From Streptomyces humidus (lineage in GTDB: Bacteria; Actinomycetota; Actinomycetes; Streptomycetales; Streptomycetaceae): DNA of 64,000 bases. This document shows positions 17,606 to 28,776 of the stretch, in pieces. Every line of letters begins with the position of its first letter. The first letter of the stretch is position 1. Made by a program: the position numbers and the translations under genes. The DNA lies in contig NZ_BMTL01000018.1 of NCBI RefSeq assembly GCF_014649655.1, positions 124,001 through 188,000 of the forward strand, written 5' to 3'. The notes below the pieces were generated by a model that saw only the letters and a program-made list of their open reading frames with translations, made no database searches and was not told the origin of the DNA.

Positions 17606-18292
17606 CTATCCAGGTCGGACGGCGAGATGCACCACGTCCGGCACGCCTCGGGCAACCGGGATCTCTTCGGTACGCACCCGCTGGAACCCGGCATTCCCCA
17701 AGGTTCCCTCGAATTCCGGAGAGGGCCGGGCCGACCACACCGCCAAGGCTCCGCCCGGTCTCAACACCCGCGCGCAGCCCGAGAGTCCGGACACCGAGTA
17801 CAGGCTGTCATTGCCCTCGGTGACCGTCCAGTCCGGCCCGTTGTCGATGTCCAGGCACACCGCGTCGAAAGTGGCACATGTCTCATTGACGAAGTCCAGA
17901 AGATCCGCTTCGACGATCTTCGTGCGGGGATCGGCCAGGGCCGGGCCGGACACGGCGGCCAGCGGGCCGTTCAGGTGCCAGTCGATGACGGCGCGCTCGC
18001 GCTCCACGACCGTGACGGCGCCCCAGCGGGGATCGGCGGCGGCGTGCGCGAGGGAGAAGCCGACGCCCAGTCCTCCGATCAACAGGGCGGGAGCGGGACG
18101 GTCGTCCAGCGCGTCCCGTGCCGCGTCGACCAGCAGCCGCTCCGAGCGGCCGTCCGAAGTGTCCATCAGGAAGCAGCCGTTGGCGATGATCTGGAGCAAC
18201 TCCCCGTGCCGGCGCAGCACGACCTCGCCGTAAGGGCCCTCGCGGCGGTCCAGGACCTCTGGCGCGTCGGGGATGTCGTACGGGATGGCCAT
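17606..18292 (-). CDS. Spermidine-synthase-like / class I methyltransferase-fold protein
   Basis: A 228-residue Rossmann-fold protein. The nucleotide-binding loop L-L-I-G-G-L-G-V-G-F-S lies at ~residues 69-79, followed by T-V-V-E-R-E (acidic residue after strand 2) and the D-A-V-C-L-D-I-D-N-G-P-D-W strand. This is the layout of the polyamine-synthase-like group (spermine/spermidine synthase domain proteins). It is shorter than true spermidine synthases and the N-terminal beta region is reduced, so the substrate is uncertain and methyl transfer or aminopropyl transfer cannot be separated. The ATG is divergent from the rhomboid-like gene across 217 bp. It may be read through towards the regulator (122-bp gap). 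Confidence 0.75.
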   Translation of the reverse strand: MAIPYDIPDAPEVLDRREGPYGEVVLRRHGELLQIIANGCFLMDTSDGRSERLLVDAARDALDDRPAPALLIGGLGVGFSLAHAAADPRWGAVTVVERERAVIDWHLNGPLAAVSGPALADPRTKIVEADLLDFVNETCATFDAVCLDIDNGPDWTVTEGNDSLYSVSGLSGCARVLRPGGALAVWSARPSPEFEGTLGNAGFQRVRTEEIPVARGVPDVVHLAVRPG

Positions 18293-18410
18293 TGCTCCAT
18301 CCTGGCAGTTCCGTGACCGTTCGTTGAGGGAATTTCCCCGGAGGGCGGACGAGGTTGACGCACGTGCGTTCGGGAACGGTTCGAGGCGGGTGAGAAGAGG
18401 CGGGGGGAAC

Positions 18411-18428
18411 TCTCAGAGGTTCCTGAGA
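18411..18428. promoter_or_regulatory. Inverted repeat TCTCAG-N6-CTGAGA upstream of the rhomboid-like gene
   Basis: Perfect 6-nt arms at 18411-18416 and 18423-18428 in the intergenic space between the divergent spermidine-synthase-like and rhomboid-like genes, about 80 nt upstream of the GTG at 18510. It may be a regulator site; no -35/-10 pair is clear nearby. Confidence 0.3.
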
Positions 18429-18509
18429 ATCGGCCCGCACGTGGCGTCGGTCACAGACAGCGGGCGGCCGGGCCCCGAAGGGTGGGGGAAACGGAAGGAG
18501 CGCCTCTCA

Positions 18510-19346
18510 GTGGAACGCACGGCCTCCCCCACGAGCCTGCCCCCGCCCGACGCCCGCGCGCTGCCCGACGACCGAGAGTCGCCCGACGACCGAGAGCTGC
18601 TCGGCGCCCGCGGGCTGCCCGACGTCTCCGGGCTCCTGGACGGCATCCCCGGGCAGCGCACCCCGTCGGCCGTCCGGCCGTCTGCCGGGGCGGGCCTCCG
18701 CCCTCCGCGCCGGATCCGGGTCCCGGTTCCGTTCACGCTCGGCTACGCGGCCGTCCTCGCCGTCACCTCGTATCTCGCGGAACACCTCGACCCCGCTCTC
18801 GTGTACACCCTGCTCCAGGGCTCCAGCACCGACGTGGCGCATCTCGTGCAGGCGCCGGCGTCCGTGCTGGCGGCCAGCGCGCTGTGGGTGGCGGGCGGCT
18901 TCGCCTCGCCCTTCACCCTCGGCTTCCTGGTCGTCCTCGCGGCGCTGGAACGGCGCGTCGGCGGCGCCCGCACGGCCGTCGTCTTCCTGCTCGGACATGT
19001 CCTGGCCACCCTCGCGACCGAGGTCCCGGTCGGACTCGCCGTCCTGGCGGGGCGGCTGCCCGACAGCTCGCTGCACCGCCTCGACTACGGCATCAGCTTC
19101 GGCGTCGCCGCATGCGTGGGCGCGCTCGCGGGACTGCTGCGGCCGTGGCTGCGCTGGCCCCTGCTGGCCGGCTTCGGGGCCATGCTGCTGCAGGACCTGC
19201 TCGCCTACACCGACCCCATGACCGACTGGGGGCACCTCATCGCGCTGGCGACCGGCGTCGCCGCCTGGCCCTGGGCGCGCCGCTGGGCCCGCGATCCGGG
19301 CCGGCGGCCCGTCTGGGGCAGGGACGACAGCGGTGGCGCAGCGTAA
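18510..19346 (+). CDS. Rhomboid-like integral membrane protein
   Basis: A 278-residue membrane protein. The first ~75 residues are Pro/Asp/Arg-rich and cytoplasmic, followed by about six hydrophobic helices (from P-F-T-L-G-Y-A-A-V-L-A onwards). The layout matches the 'rhomboid-like' family of Streptomyces. I see no G-x-S-G serine nor an obvious catalytic His pair in the positions required for a rhomboid protease, so it may be inactive as a peptidase. The start GTG 18510 has GGAAGGAG (18493-18500) at 9-nt spacing, which decides it over the longer frame. It ends 90 bp before the convergent DUF5954 gene. Confidence 0.7.
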   Translation: MERTASPTSLPPPDARALPDDRESPDDRELLGARGLPDVSGLLDGIPGQRTPSAVRPSAGAGLRPPRRIRVPVPFTLGYAAVLAVTSYLAEHLDPALVYTLLQGSSTDVAHLVQAPASVLAASALWVAGGFASPFTLGFLVVLAALERRVGGARTAVVFLLGHVLATLATEVPVGLAVLAGRLPDSSLHRLDYGISFGVAACVGALAGLLRPWLRWPLLAGFGAMLLQDLLAYTDPMTDWGHLIALATGVAAWPWARRWARDPGRRPVWGRDDSGGAA

Positions 19347-19435
19347 CCCGGCGTAGTGGGCCGCGGGCAGGGTCCGCTCGACCGGCGCGTCCGTCCGGGG
19401 CCAGAACCTCGGGCGAGGTCCGGGGGCGGTGGCGG

Positions 19436-20455
19436 TCAGTCGTCGAACTGGACGGTGCCGTTCTCGTGCAGCGTCGGGTGGAGCTTCATGGGGCCGTACT
19501 CGTCGACGTCCGACGGCCGCGGCGGTTCCGGGCCGTCCGGGCCCAGGCGGACCATCCGCTCGACCCGGCAGATCCGGAACAGCCGGCCCTCCACGCTCGC
19601 CTCGTCGGCCCGGCCGGCGCTGCGGAACGTCTCCGCGGCCCGCGCGTACACGGCCTTCTTGCGCTCGTCGAAGCGGTACAGCATGGCCCACACGCGGGCC
19701 ATCCCCTCGTACAGCGAGCGGCGTGCCTCGTGCGGGGTGGCCGTCAGGGAGCCGCACGCGGTCCAGCCCGACTCGTCGCGCTCGGCCACCGAGAAGCCGA
19801 CCGGCAGCCTGACCACGTCCGGGTGCGTCCGGGCCGCCCGCGCGGAGTCCGCGCGCACGTCGGCGGGGAAGCGGGCACCCGTGTACGTGAAGTCGCGCAG
19901 CCCCAGGCGCAGGGCGCCCGCCATCGGCCCCTCGTCCCGGTCGGGATCGAGGACGAAGTCCACGTCCGGGGACGGCACGGCGCACGGTTCCTCCCACGAC
20001 GGGTCGAGGACCTCCGGGTCGGTGGGCCGGGGCGGCTCCGGACCGTCGTCACCCGTGCGGGCGAACTCGTCGCCGCGCACCACGCGGTAGCGCACCCCCA
20101 GCGCCTCCACCTCGTCGGCCGGGGCCCGCTCCAGCACGGCGACGGCCGCCAGCAGGCCGCGCCGGGTCGCCGGATCGCCCGTGCCGTCCTTCGCCTGGAA
20201 CCACAGGTGCGAGTTGAGCCCGTCCCGGGCCTGCTGCGGCATGTTGTCCACCACCGGCTTCAGCAGCCGCCAGCACGGCTCCGCGGTCGCCGGGTCCAGT
20301 CTGGCGACGCCGAAGACGGGCCCGCGCAGCGCGATGTGCGGATAGCGCCGGGAAGCCTCGACCGCGTCCGCCTCCGTCACCCAGGCGACGGGGTCGTCCC
20401 GGCGGACCAGCTCCGCGTGCAGGGCGTCCAGACGTCGCTTCCAGTCATCGGTCAT
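19436..20455 (-). CDS. DUF5954 family protein
   Basis: A 339-residue soluble protein of a Streptomyces-restricted family (DUF5954, from recall). It opens with M-T-D-D-W-K-R-R and carries a duplicated element: G-D-D-G-P-E-P-P-R-P-T-D-P-E in the middle and G-P-D-G-P-E-P-P-R-P-S-D-V-D near the end, suggesting two related halves. No signal peptide, membrane helix or catalytic motif is recognisable. The start ATG 20455 is the first Met of the well-coded region; the frame upstream looks non-coding. It is divergent from lon across ~330 bp. No function is known. Confidence 0.75.
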   Translation of the reverse strand: MTDDWKRRLDALHAELVRRDDPVAWVTEADAVEASRRYPHIALRGPVFGVARLDPATAEPCWRLLKPVVDNMPQQARDGLNSHLWFQAKDGTGDPATRRGLLAAVAVLERAPADEVEALGVRYRVVRGDEFARTGDDGPEPPRPTDPEVLDPSWEEPCAVPSPDVDFVLDPDRDEGPMAGALRLGLRDFTYTGARFPADVRADSARAARTHPDVVRLPVGFSVAERDESGWTACGSLTATPHEARRSLYEGMARVWAMLYRFDERKKAVYARAAETFRSAGRADEASVEGRLFRICRVERMVRLGPDGPEPPRPSDVDEYGPMKLHPTLHENGTVQFDD

Positions 20456-20742
20456 ACGCGCATTGTGGTCGGGCCGCGGGGCGGGTTCGGGGCGAATGCC
20501 GGAAGTGGGCGGGGTGCAGGCAGGGGGCGCGGGGGGCGTGCCCCGTCGTGCGGCGCCGAGGGGTGCGCCCCCACGGTCGCCGGACGTCACCCGTGTGCGT
20601 CCCCCGTGAACGCCGCGCCGCCCGCCGCCGCTCGGCGCGCCCCGTCGGCGCGCCCGCAGAACGACTCCCGCGGCGCGCACCCGACTCTGATCGCCCACAG
20701 CGAACGGGCGGGAGTGCGGGGAACATTCGCAGGCTCACGTGC

Positions 20743-20763
20743 ATTGAGTCGGCATAGCTCAAC
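20743..20763. promoter_or_regulatory. HAIR-like element (HspR operator) upstream of lon
   Basis: TTGAGT (20744-20749), N7, GCTCAA (20757-20762) matches the HAIR consensus CTTGAGT-N7-ACTCAAG apart from the outermost bases and one inner position. It ends 22 nt before the lon ATG. HspR control of lon through HAIR has been described in Streptomyces. The position, overlapping the probable transcript start, fits repression. A ClgR-type site is less clear: ATTCGC at 20725-20730 has no good partner half. Confidence 0.75.
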
Positions 20764-20784
20764 TTGACTGCCGAAGGGGAGATC

Positions 20785-23214
<2,430 letters not shown>

Positions 23215-23236
23215 CGGACGCCGCGGGACGGCGCGG

Positions 23237-23262
23237 CCCGGGTCCCGTGAGGGAGGCCCGGG
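23237..23262. terminator. GC-rich hairpin after lon
   Basis: CCCGGGTCCC (23237-23246) pairs across a GTGA loop with GGGA and CCCGGG (23251-23262), with a two-base GG bulge. It begins 22 nt after the lon stop. There is no T-tract. Confidence 0.55.
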
Positions 23263-23378
23263 TCTTCGCCGTGCCCGCAGTGCCCGGCACACGGCCCTGA
23301 GACGGGCCGCCGGCCTGCGCCTGGGGAATACTTGAGCGCTGCGCGACCGCGGCGACCGGTGAGATCAGGGGTGCTGAC

Positions 23379-23861
23379 GTGCACGAGGACACGAACGACG
23401 ACAGACGGTCGTCGCGTGGTGTGGAGCAGGGCGACCGGGAGTTCCTCTCCCTGGAGAGGGAGCTCACGGTGCTGCTGCGCCGTGCCCGCGCCAACCAGGG
23501 CGAGATGGCCCGCGAGGTCCATCCGGACCTGGAGTCCGCCGCCTACGGGCTTCTCGTCCGGCTGGAGGAGTGCGGCCGCCAGCGTGCCACGGAGCTCGCC
23601 GCCTACATCGGCGTCGGCAAGGCCACCATGTCCCGTCAGCTGCGGGCCCTGGAACAGCTCGGCCTCGTCGCCCGCGCACCGGACCCGGCGGACGGCCGCG
23701 CCTGGCTGGTCGACCTCACGGAGGAGGGCCGCAGCCGGGTGGGCCGGGTCCGCGAGGCCCGCCGCGAGCGGTACGTCAGCCACTTCTCCCACTGGGACCG
23801 CACCGAGGTCGCGGAGCTGGCCCGTCTGCTGCAGCAGCTGAACCGCGGCATGGAGAAGTAA
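23379..23861 (+). CDS. MarR-family transcriptional regulator
   Basis: A 160-residue winged-helix regulator. The core R-A-T-E-L-A-A-Y-I-G-V-G-K-A-T-M-S-R-Q-L is the DNA-recognition helix pair, followed by the wing D-P-A-D-G-R-A-W-L-V and the C-terminal dimerisation helix. Start GTG 23379 with AGGGG (23367-23371) 7 nt upstream. It is convergent with the PP2C-like gene and separated from lon by 164 bp. No ligand-binding signature is distinguishable; a likely target would be its own promoter or a neighbour. Confidence 0.9.
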   Translation: MHEDTNDDRRSSRGVEQGDREFLSLERELTVLLRRARANQGEMAREVHPDLESAAYGLLVRLEECGRQRATELAAYIGVGKATMSRQLRALEQLGLVARAPDPADGRAWLVDLTEEGRSRVGRVREARRERYVSHFSHWDRTEVAELARLLQQLNRGMEK

Positions 23862-23913
23862 CCCCGTCCGGCCCCGTCACGGCCACGGCCGCCCGCCGGG
23901 CCGCGGCCGGGTT

Positions 23914-24720
23914 TCACAGGTCCGCGTAGACCACCGTCGCGTCGTCGTGTGTCTTCGCCCGGGTCAGGCGGGCGCGGCCGGTCGCGTCGTCCGCCCGTTC
24001 CAGTCGCCGGACCCGCTCCACCAGGGAACGGGCCCCCTCCTGGCGGACCAGGGCGAACAGGTCGGTCCAGTCGCCCTGGTGGAACAGCTCCGTCCAGCGG
24101 GCGGCCCCGTCCGACAGGGCGGCCAGCGTGGCGACCTCGGGGCGTGGCACGGCGCCCGTCACCGCGCGGGCGGCCACCGAGGGGTCGGCCGCGGCCGTGA
24201 AGAACCCGCCCTCCTTGTTGCGCAGAGTGCCGTCCACGACGTCGGCGCTGCGCAGCAGGGCGCGGGGCAGCCCGGCGAGCCGGTCGTCGCGCACGGGTGC
24301 GACCCTGCCGTCCGGCGACGCCAGCAGCAGCGTCGCGTCGCACAGGACCAGGTACTCGACGCTCTCCGGCGACCACCGCGCGAGGACCACCGTGGCCTGC
24401 GGTGTGCGCGGGTGAGAAAGGTCACAGGTTTCCGCGTGGGCCTCGGCGGTACGCGCGATGGCGAGGGCGAGCGCCTCGGCCAGCGGAACATCCGGGAGGG
24501 AAACGGTCAGTTCGGTCAGGGCGCCGCCCAGCCGTGCCGTGAACCAGGGGACCGAATGCCGGCAGCCCGCGCCGTCCCGCGGCGGGGTCACGCCGTCCAG
24601 CAGGACGAGCGAACCGCCCTGCCCGGAGGCGGGAAGCCCGATGCTCGCGAAGTCCTCGTTGGGGCGGGCCGGATCGCCGCCGTCCGACACAAGTTCCGTG
24701 CGCATCCGGCCAGTCTGCAC
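23914..24720 (-). CDS. PP2C-like phosphatase-fold protein
   Basis: A 268-residue protein resembling the short 'protein phosphatase 2C domain' family of Streptomyces. It has N-E-D-F near the N-terminus, V-L-L-D-G-V-T-P-P (metal-binding Asp of PP2C D-G), a central A-A-L-S-D-G-A-A-R and the terminal K-T-H-D-D-A-T-V-V-Y, matching the PP2C acidic ligands D-G, S-D-G and D-D. It is thus probably an active Mn/Mg-dependent Ser/Thr phosphatase. I prefer GTG 24720, which has GGAGG four nt upstream; ATG 24705 is an in-frame alternative lacking a nearby ribosome site. A hairpin lies just upstream. Confidence 0.72.
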   Translation of the reverse strand: MQTGRMRTELVSDGGDPARPNEDFASIGLPASGQGGSLVLLDGVTPPRDGAGCRHSVPWFTARLGGALTELTVSLPDVPLAEALALAIARTAEAHAETCDLSHPRTPQATVVLARWSPESVEYLVLCDATLLLASPDGRVAPVRDDRLAGLPRALLRSADVVDGTLRNKEGGFFTAAADPSVAARAVTGAVPRPEVATLAALSDGAARWTELFHQGDWTDLFALVRQEGARSLVERVRRLERADDATGRARLTRAKTHDDATVVYADL

Positions 24721-24730
24721 GACGCCTCCA

Positions 24731-24748
24731 CAGTCTTCGCAAAGACTG
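24731..24748. promoter_or_regulatory. Inverted repeat CAGTCTT-N4-AAGACTG before the PP2C-like gene
   Basis: Perfect 7-nt arms (24731-24737 and 24742-24748) around CGCA, immediately upstream of the GGAGG of the PP2C-like gene on the minus strand. It may be an operator or a 5'-leader hairpin. The rest of the 341-bp gap to cvnA (24721-25061) holds one further inverted repeat near cvnA and no gene. Confidence 0.4.
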
Positions 24749-25018
24749 CCATCGCGTCCCGAACGGGCGCGCCGCCGCAGGTCAGACGCCTGTTTTGGGC
24801 GGGAATGAAGCACTCCGGGAAGACGTGTCGGCGAATACTGCCAAAGCCCGCCGCCCACGTCCAACCGGCCTGTCGGTCAGGACCGCCGCACACGCCAGGG
24901 GAACTTGCCCGCCAACTCCCCTCCGATGTTCACTCCTTCGGGTGGCGGGGCAAGCGATGCGCGGCCCCCGCACACCGGCACTGGGAGGGTCGGAAACCGT
25001 ACCGGACGTACGCGCCAG

Positions 25019-25033
25019 TTGACGGAGCGTCAA
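25019..25033. promoter_or_regulatory. Palindrome TTGACG-GAG-CGTCAA upstream of the conservon
   Basis: Perfect 6-nt arms with a 3-nt spacer, ending 28 nt before the cvnA start. The left arm is also a good -35 hexamer (TTGACG), but no matching -10 follows at 16-18 nt. It could be a repressor site at the conservon promoter. Confidence 0.4.
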
Positions 25034-25061
25034 ATCCGGCCCATGGGTAAACGAGTCAGGA

Positions 25062-27848
25062 ATGCGAGCACCGGTGCAGAAGACGCGGCCTCGGCGTACA
25101 GGCAGCCAGACGGCCTCCGAGGGGGGCGCGGAGCGCACCCCTGTCGGCAAGGGCCGCCCGACCCACGTACGCAACCGGCTGATCGTCGCGGTGGCCGTGG
25201 TGGCCGCCGCGATAGCCGGAGCCGGCGCGCCCTCGGTCCTGGCCGCGTCCGGCCAGTTGAAGGACTCCCAGGACCTGGTCACCCTGGCCGAACAGAGCCA
25301 GGACGCCCTCGCCCTCGCCCAGTCCCTGGCGGACGAGCGCGACGAGGTCACCGCCTACGTGGCGGCCGGCCGGGTCAAGTCCAGGGCGCCCTCCGCGCAG
25401 GGCGGCGCCCGGGTCGACCGTCAGGCGCGCGAACTCACCACCCGGACGGACGTCTCGGCCGCGCTGCGCAGTGCCCTCGCCGCCGTCCCGTCGGTGCGGC
25501 AGTCGGCCCTCACCGGCAAGAGCACCGCACTCCAGGCGCATCAGGGCTACTCCGAGGCCATCGCCGCGCTCCACGTCCTCGTGGACCGGCTGGCCGAGGA
25601 GATGCCGCCGCGCGCGGGCTCCGGCGCGTACGCCCTCGCCGAGCTCGACAGCGCCGTCCAGCAGGCCTCCGCGGCCCGGGGGCTGCTGCTCGCGGCGCTG
25701 AACGTGCCGACGGAGGAGGAGACCTCCTACGACCCCGTCAGCGGCCGGTCGAGCACCGTGAAGGTCTCCTCCAAGGCCGACACCAAGCAGCGCGACGCCC
25801 TCACCGCCGCCGCGCAGCAGGCCCGGCTGCGCTCCGACGCGGCCCTCGCCGACTTCCGCGAGGGCGCGCCCGAGGACGCGGTCGCCTCCTACGACTCCAC
25901 GGTCACCGGTGGCGACGTCGACGCCGCCGAGGCCTACCTCGCATCCCTCACCGACCAGCCGGAGCTGAGCGGCCGCGACCTCGACACCGGCGTCAAGAAG
26001 CTGGACGCGGCGCTCTCCGCCCGCCTCGACCTGATGCGCGGGGCCGAGTCCTCTCTCTACGGCCACCGCGTCGAGGACCTCGCCCGGTTGCGCGACGACG
26101 ACGTCACCGGCCTGGAGATCCGCGTCGCGGTCCTCGGCGCGCTGATGCTGCTCGCGGTCGCCGTGGCGACGGGCATGGCGCGCAGCCTCACCCGCCCGCT
26201 GTCCGTGCTGCGCAGGGGCTCGGCGCGACTGGCCGGGGCCGAGAACCCGGCGGCCGAGGAGCCGGTCGCGTTCACCGGCCGCAACGACGAGTTCGCCCAG
26301 GTCGTCCGTTCCGTCAACGCCCTGCACCAGCACGCCGTCGCCGTCCACGAGCGCGTAGCGACCCTGGAGTCCGACCGCAAGCACCTCGTGGGCCAGCGCC
26401 AGCGGATGGCCGACGCCCGCGAGGAACTGCGCGCCGAACTGGACGCCTCTGCAGCCCAGTTGGACGGGCTGCGGGACAGCATCAGCGGCACCTTCGTCAA
26501 CCTCGCCCTGCGCACCCTCGGCCTGGTCGAGCGTCAGCTCGCCGTCATCGAGGGCCTGGAGGAGCGGGAACAGGACCCCGACCGGCTGGCCACGCTCTTC
26601 AAGCTCGACCACTTCGCCACGGTCATGCGCCGGCACAGCGAGAACCTGCTGGTGCTGGCCGGCACGGAGCACGTCCAGCAGCACGCGGGCCCCATCCCGC
26701 TGGTCGACGTGGTCCGCGCGGCCGTCAGCGAGATCGAGCGCTACGAGCGCGTACGCATCTCGGCGCTGCCCCCGCACGCGCACGTGGCGGGCTTCGCCGC
26801 CGACGACCTCTCCCACCTGCTGGCCGAACTCCTGGAGAACGCCACCTCGTTCTCCCCGCCCGACCTGCCCGTCGAGGTCTCCGGCTGGCTGCTGGAGAAC
26901 GGCGAGGTCATGCTCTCCGTCCAGGACGAGGGCATCGGGATCCCGGACGACCGGCTCGGCCGGCTCAACGCCCGCCTCGCCGAGTTCGACCCCGAGACGC
27001 CCTACGACCAGGAGGGCGAGGAGGGACTCGGCCTCGGCCTGTACGTGGTGGCCCGGCTGGCCCACCGGCACGGGGTGCGCGTCCGGCTGCGCGAGCAGAA
27101 GCAGGGCGGGGTGGCCGCCGTCGTCGTCCTGCCGACCCAGCTCCTCGCCGCCGCCCCGGCCGCCGCGGTCCCCTCCTCGGCGCCGTCCGCCGGGGCCGCC
27201 CACTCCTTCTCCCTGCCCGGCGCCGACGCGGAGGCCAACTCCAACGTCCTGCCGGGCCGTTCGAAGCCCGTCGACCCGCTGATCGCGCTGGCCGAGAAGG
27301 CCGTCCGGCAGGCGGAGAGCCCGGCGGAGAGCCCCGCGGAGTCGCCCGCGGAGACCACCATGGAACTCCTGCTGCCGGACCCCGAGGGGGAGCCCGGCGC
27401 CACGCAGGACGAGCACGCCCACGCGTCCCCGGCCGCCGGCCACGAGGACGCGTCCCGGCAGGCGCCCGCCCCCGCCGGCGAGACCGCCGCAGGCGAAGCG
27501 GGGACGGAACACGCACGCACGTCCGAGGCCCCGGAGGAACCCCTCACCGACAAGGGCCTCCCCAAGCGCACACCCAAGATCACCGCACCCGCCCACACCC
27601 CGCGCCAGCGGACCGGCTCCGTCGACGCGGACGCCCTCCGCCGCCGTCTGGGCGGCTTCCGCCGGGGGGCGGAGGCCGGCTACCGCGACGTGGAGGCGGA
27701 GATCGCCGAGAAGACGGGCCAGAACCAGGTCCCGTCGCAAGGGGCAGTACGCGACGCAGCACGCGACACCGCAGCAAAAGCAGCTCGAGAAGCACACGTA
27801 CACGCCGAAGACGGCACGGGGGGCACAGTCGAGGAGGCAAGCAGTTGA
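25062..27848 (+). CDS. cvnA: CvnA: conservon sensor-kinase-like protein with NIT-type sensing domain
   Basis: A 928-residue membrane protein. One hydrophobic helix near residues 38-62 and a second near ~345-370 bracket an extracellular helical domain of the nitrate/nitrite-sensing type (L-A-E-Q-S-Q-D-A-L-A-L-A-Q, A-A-R-G-L-L-L-A-A). HAMP-like helices, an atypical DHp without a clear phospho-accepting H-E-x-x-x-P, and a HATPase with E-L-L-E-N-A-T-S-F-S and G-L-G-L-G-L-Y-V-V follow. The C-terminal ~230 residues are a disordered Ala/Pro/Glu tail with S-P-A-E repeats. In conservons, CvnA is the membrane receptor of a G-protein-like complex. The ATG 25062 has a poor ribosome site; GTG 25074 is an alternative. 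It overlaps cvnB by TTGA. Confidence 0.92.
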   Translation: MRAPVQKTRPRRTGSQTASEGGAERTPVGKGRPTHVRNRLIVAVAVVAAAIAGAGAPSVLAASGQLKDSQDLVTLAEQSQDALALAQSLADERDEVTAYVAAGRVKSRAPSAQGGARVDRQARELTTRTDVSAALRSALAAVPSVRQSALTGKSTALQAHQGYSEAIAALHVLVDRLAEEMPPRAGSGAYALAELDSAVQQASAARGLLLAALNVPTEEETSYDPVSGRSSTVKVSSKADTKQRDALTAAAQQARLRSDAALADFREGAPEDAVASYDSTVTGGDVDAAEAYLASLTDQPELSGRDLDTGVKKLDAALSARLDLMRGAESSLYGHRVEDLARLRDDDVTGLEIRVAVLGALMLLAVAVATGMARSLTRPLSVLRRGSARLAGAENPAAEEPVAFTGRNDEFAQVVRSVNALHQHAVAVHERVATLESDRKHLVGQRQRMADAREELRAELDASAAQLDGLRDSISGTFVNLALRTLGLVERQLAVIEGLEEREQDPDRLATLFKLDHFATVMRRHSENLLVLAGTEHVQQHAGPIPLVDVVRAAVSEIERYERVRISALPPHAHVAGFAADDLSHLLAELLENATSFSPPDLPVEVSGWLLENGEVMLSVQDEGIGIPDDRLGRLNARLAEFDPETPYDQEGEEGLGLGLYVVARLAHRHGVRVRLREQKQGGVAAVVVLPTQLLAAAPAAAVPSSAPSAGAAHSFSLPGADAEANSNVLPGRSKPVDPLIALAEKAVRQAESPAESPAESPAETTMELLLPDPEGEPGATQDEHAHASPAAGHEDASRQAPAPAGETAAGEAGTEHARTSEAPEEPLTDKGLPKRTPKITAPAHTPRQRTGSVDADALRRRLGGFRRGAEAGYRDVEAEIAEKTGQNQVPSQGAVRDAARDTAAKAAREAHVHAEDGTGGTVEEASS

Positions 27849-28348
27849 CCGCGCCCAGTACCTTCGGACTGAGCAGTGAAGCCCGTAACCTGCACTGGCT
27901 GTTGACCAACCTCGTGGAGGAGGTCCCCGGCATCCAGTCCGTCGCCGTCGTGTCCTCGGACGGCCTGCTCCTGCTGTCCTCGGACGCGGCGCACAACGAG
28001 GAGGCCCGGCAGGCCCGCGAGGCCAGACCCTCCGGCCCGCGCGGCTCCTCCGCGGACCTCGCCACCATCGTCTCGGGCATCGGCAGCCTCACCGTCGGAG
28101 CCGCCAAGCTCATGGCGTTCGGCGGAGTGAAGCACACCATGATCGCGATGGACGAGGGCAGCCTCTTCGTGATGTCGATCAGCGACGGCTCGCTCCTGGG
28201 CGTGCACGGCTCCGCGAACTGCGACATGAGCGTGGTGGCGTACCACATGGCGCTCTTCGTGGGCCGCGCCGGACACGTCCTGACCCCCGAACTGCGCAGC
28301 GAGCTGAGGCAGTCGCTGGAGTCCGACTCGACGGGGAGCATCGGATGA
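27845..28348 (+). CDS. cvnB: CvnB: roadblock/LC7-domain protein
   Basis: A 167-residue roadblock/LC7 protein. It starts at a rare TTG (27845) that overlaps the cvnA stop (TTGA), with GGAGG 7 nt upstream. The fold is seen in L-T-N-L-V-E-E-V-P-G-I-Q-S-V-A-V-V-S-S-D-G and the late L-G-V-H-G-S-A-N-C-D-M-S-V-V-A-Y. It is about 30 residues longer than the common CvnB because of an Arg/Ser/Pro-rich insertion after S-S-D-A-A-H-N. In conservons it bridges the kinase-like protein and the GTPase. Its stop overlaps the cvnC start by ATGA. Confidence 0.93.
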   Translation: MTAPSTFGLSSEARNLHWLLTNLVEEVPGIQSVAVVSSDGLLLLSSDAAHNEEARQAREARPSGPRGSSADLATIVSGIGSLTVGAAKLMAFGGVKHTMIAMDEGSLFVMSISDGSLLGVHGSANCDMSVVAYHMALFVGRAGHVLTPELRSELRQSLESDSTGSIG

Positions 28349-28776
28349 GCGCCGTCCCGCAGCAGCCGCAGGGCGGCAGGCAGCAGCTCCCGCTCCGCGG
28401 CGGCGACCGCAAACCCGCCCGGGTGCGCCCCTATTCGCTCACCGGCGGCCGTACCCGCTTCGGACACGTCCTCCTCGTCGAGACGTTCGTGGCGGCCCTC
28501 GAAGCCCCCGAGGAACGCCGGGAGCTCACGAACGGCTCGCTCAAGTCCACGGTCATGCCGGAACTGCGGGCCATCGTCGAGCTGTGCCGCCGTATGCGCA
28601 CGGTGGCCGAGATCGCCGCGCTGCTGAAGATGCCGCTCGGCGTGGTCCGGGTGCTCCTCAGCGACCTCGCGGACCAGGGAAAGATCCGTGTGTACGGCAC
28701 CGGTACCGCTCACGGTACGGGCCGTCCCGACCGCGCTCTGCTGGAAAGGGTGCTGAGTGGACTCCGTCGTCTCTGA
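28345..28776 (+). CDS. cvnC: CvnC: DUF742 protein
   Basis: A 143-residue DUF742 protein. Conserved pieces are V-R-P-Y-S-L-T-G-G-R-T, E-L-R-A-I-V-E-L-C and V-A-E-I-A-A-L-L-K-M-P-L-G-V-V-R-V-L-L, which resembles a degenerate winged helix used for protein contacts. The N-terminal ~28 residues are Gln/Arg-rich. It starts by ATGA overlap with cvnB and its end overlaps the cvnD start by 20 nt, so all four conservon genes are translationally linked. Confidence 0.95.
   Translation: MSAVPQQPQGGRQQLPLRGGDRKPARVRPYSLTGGRTRFGHVLLVETFVAALEAPEERRELTNGSLKSTVMPELRAIVELCRRMRTVAEIAALLKMPLGVVRVLLSDLADQGKIRVYGTGTAHGTGRPDRALLERVLSGLRRL

Noticed and set aside
18381..18395. GGTTCGA resembling a tRNA T-loop
   Set aside because: No acceptor or anticodon arm can be built around it; no tRNA gene was found anywhere in the window.
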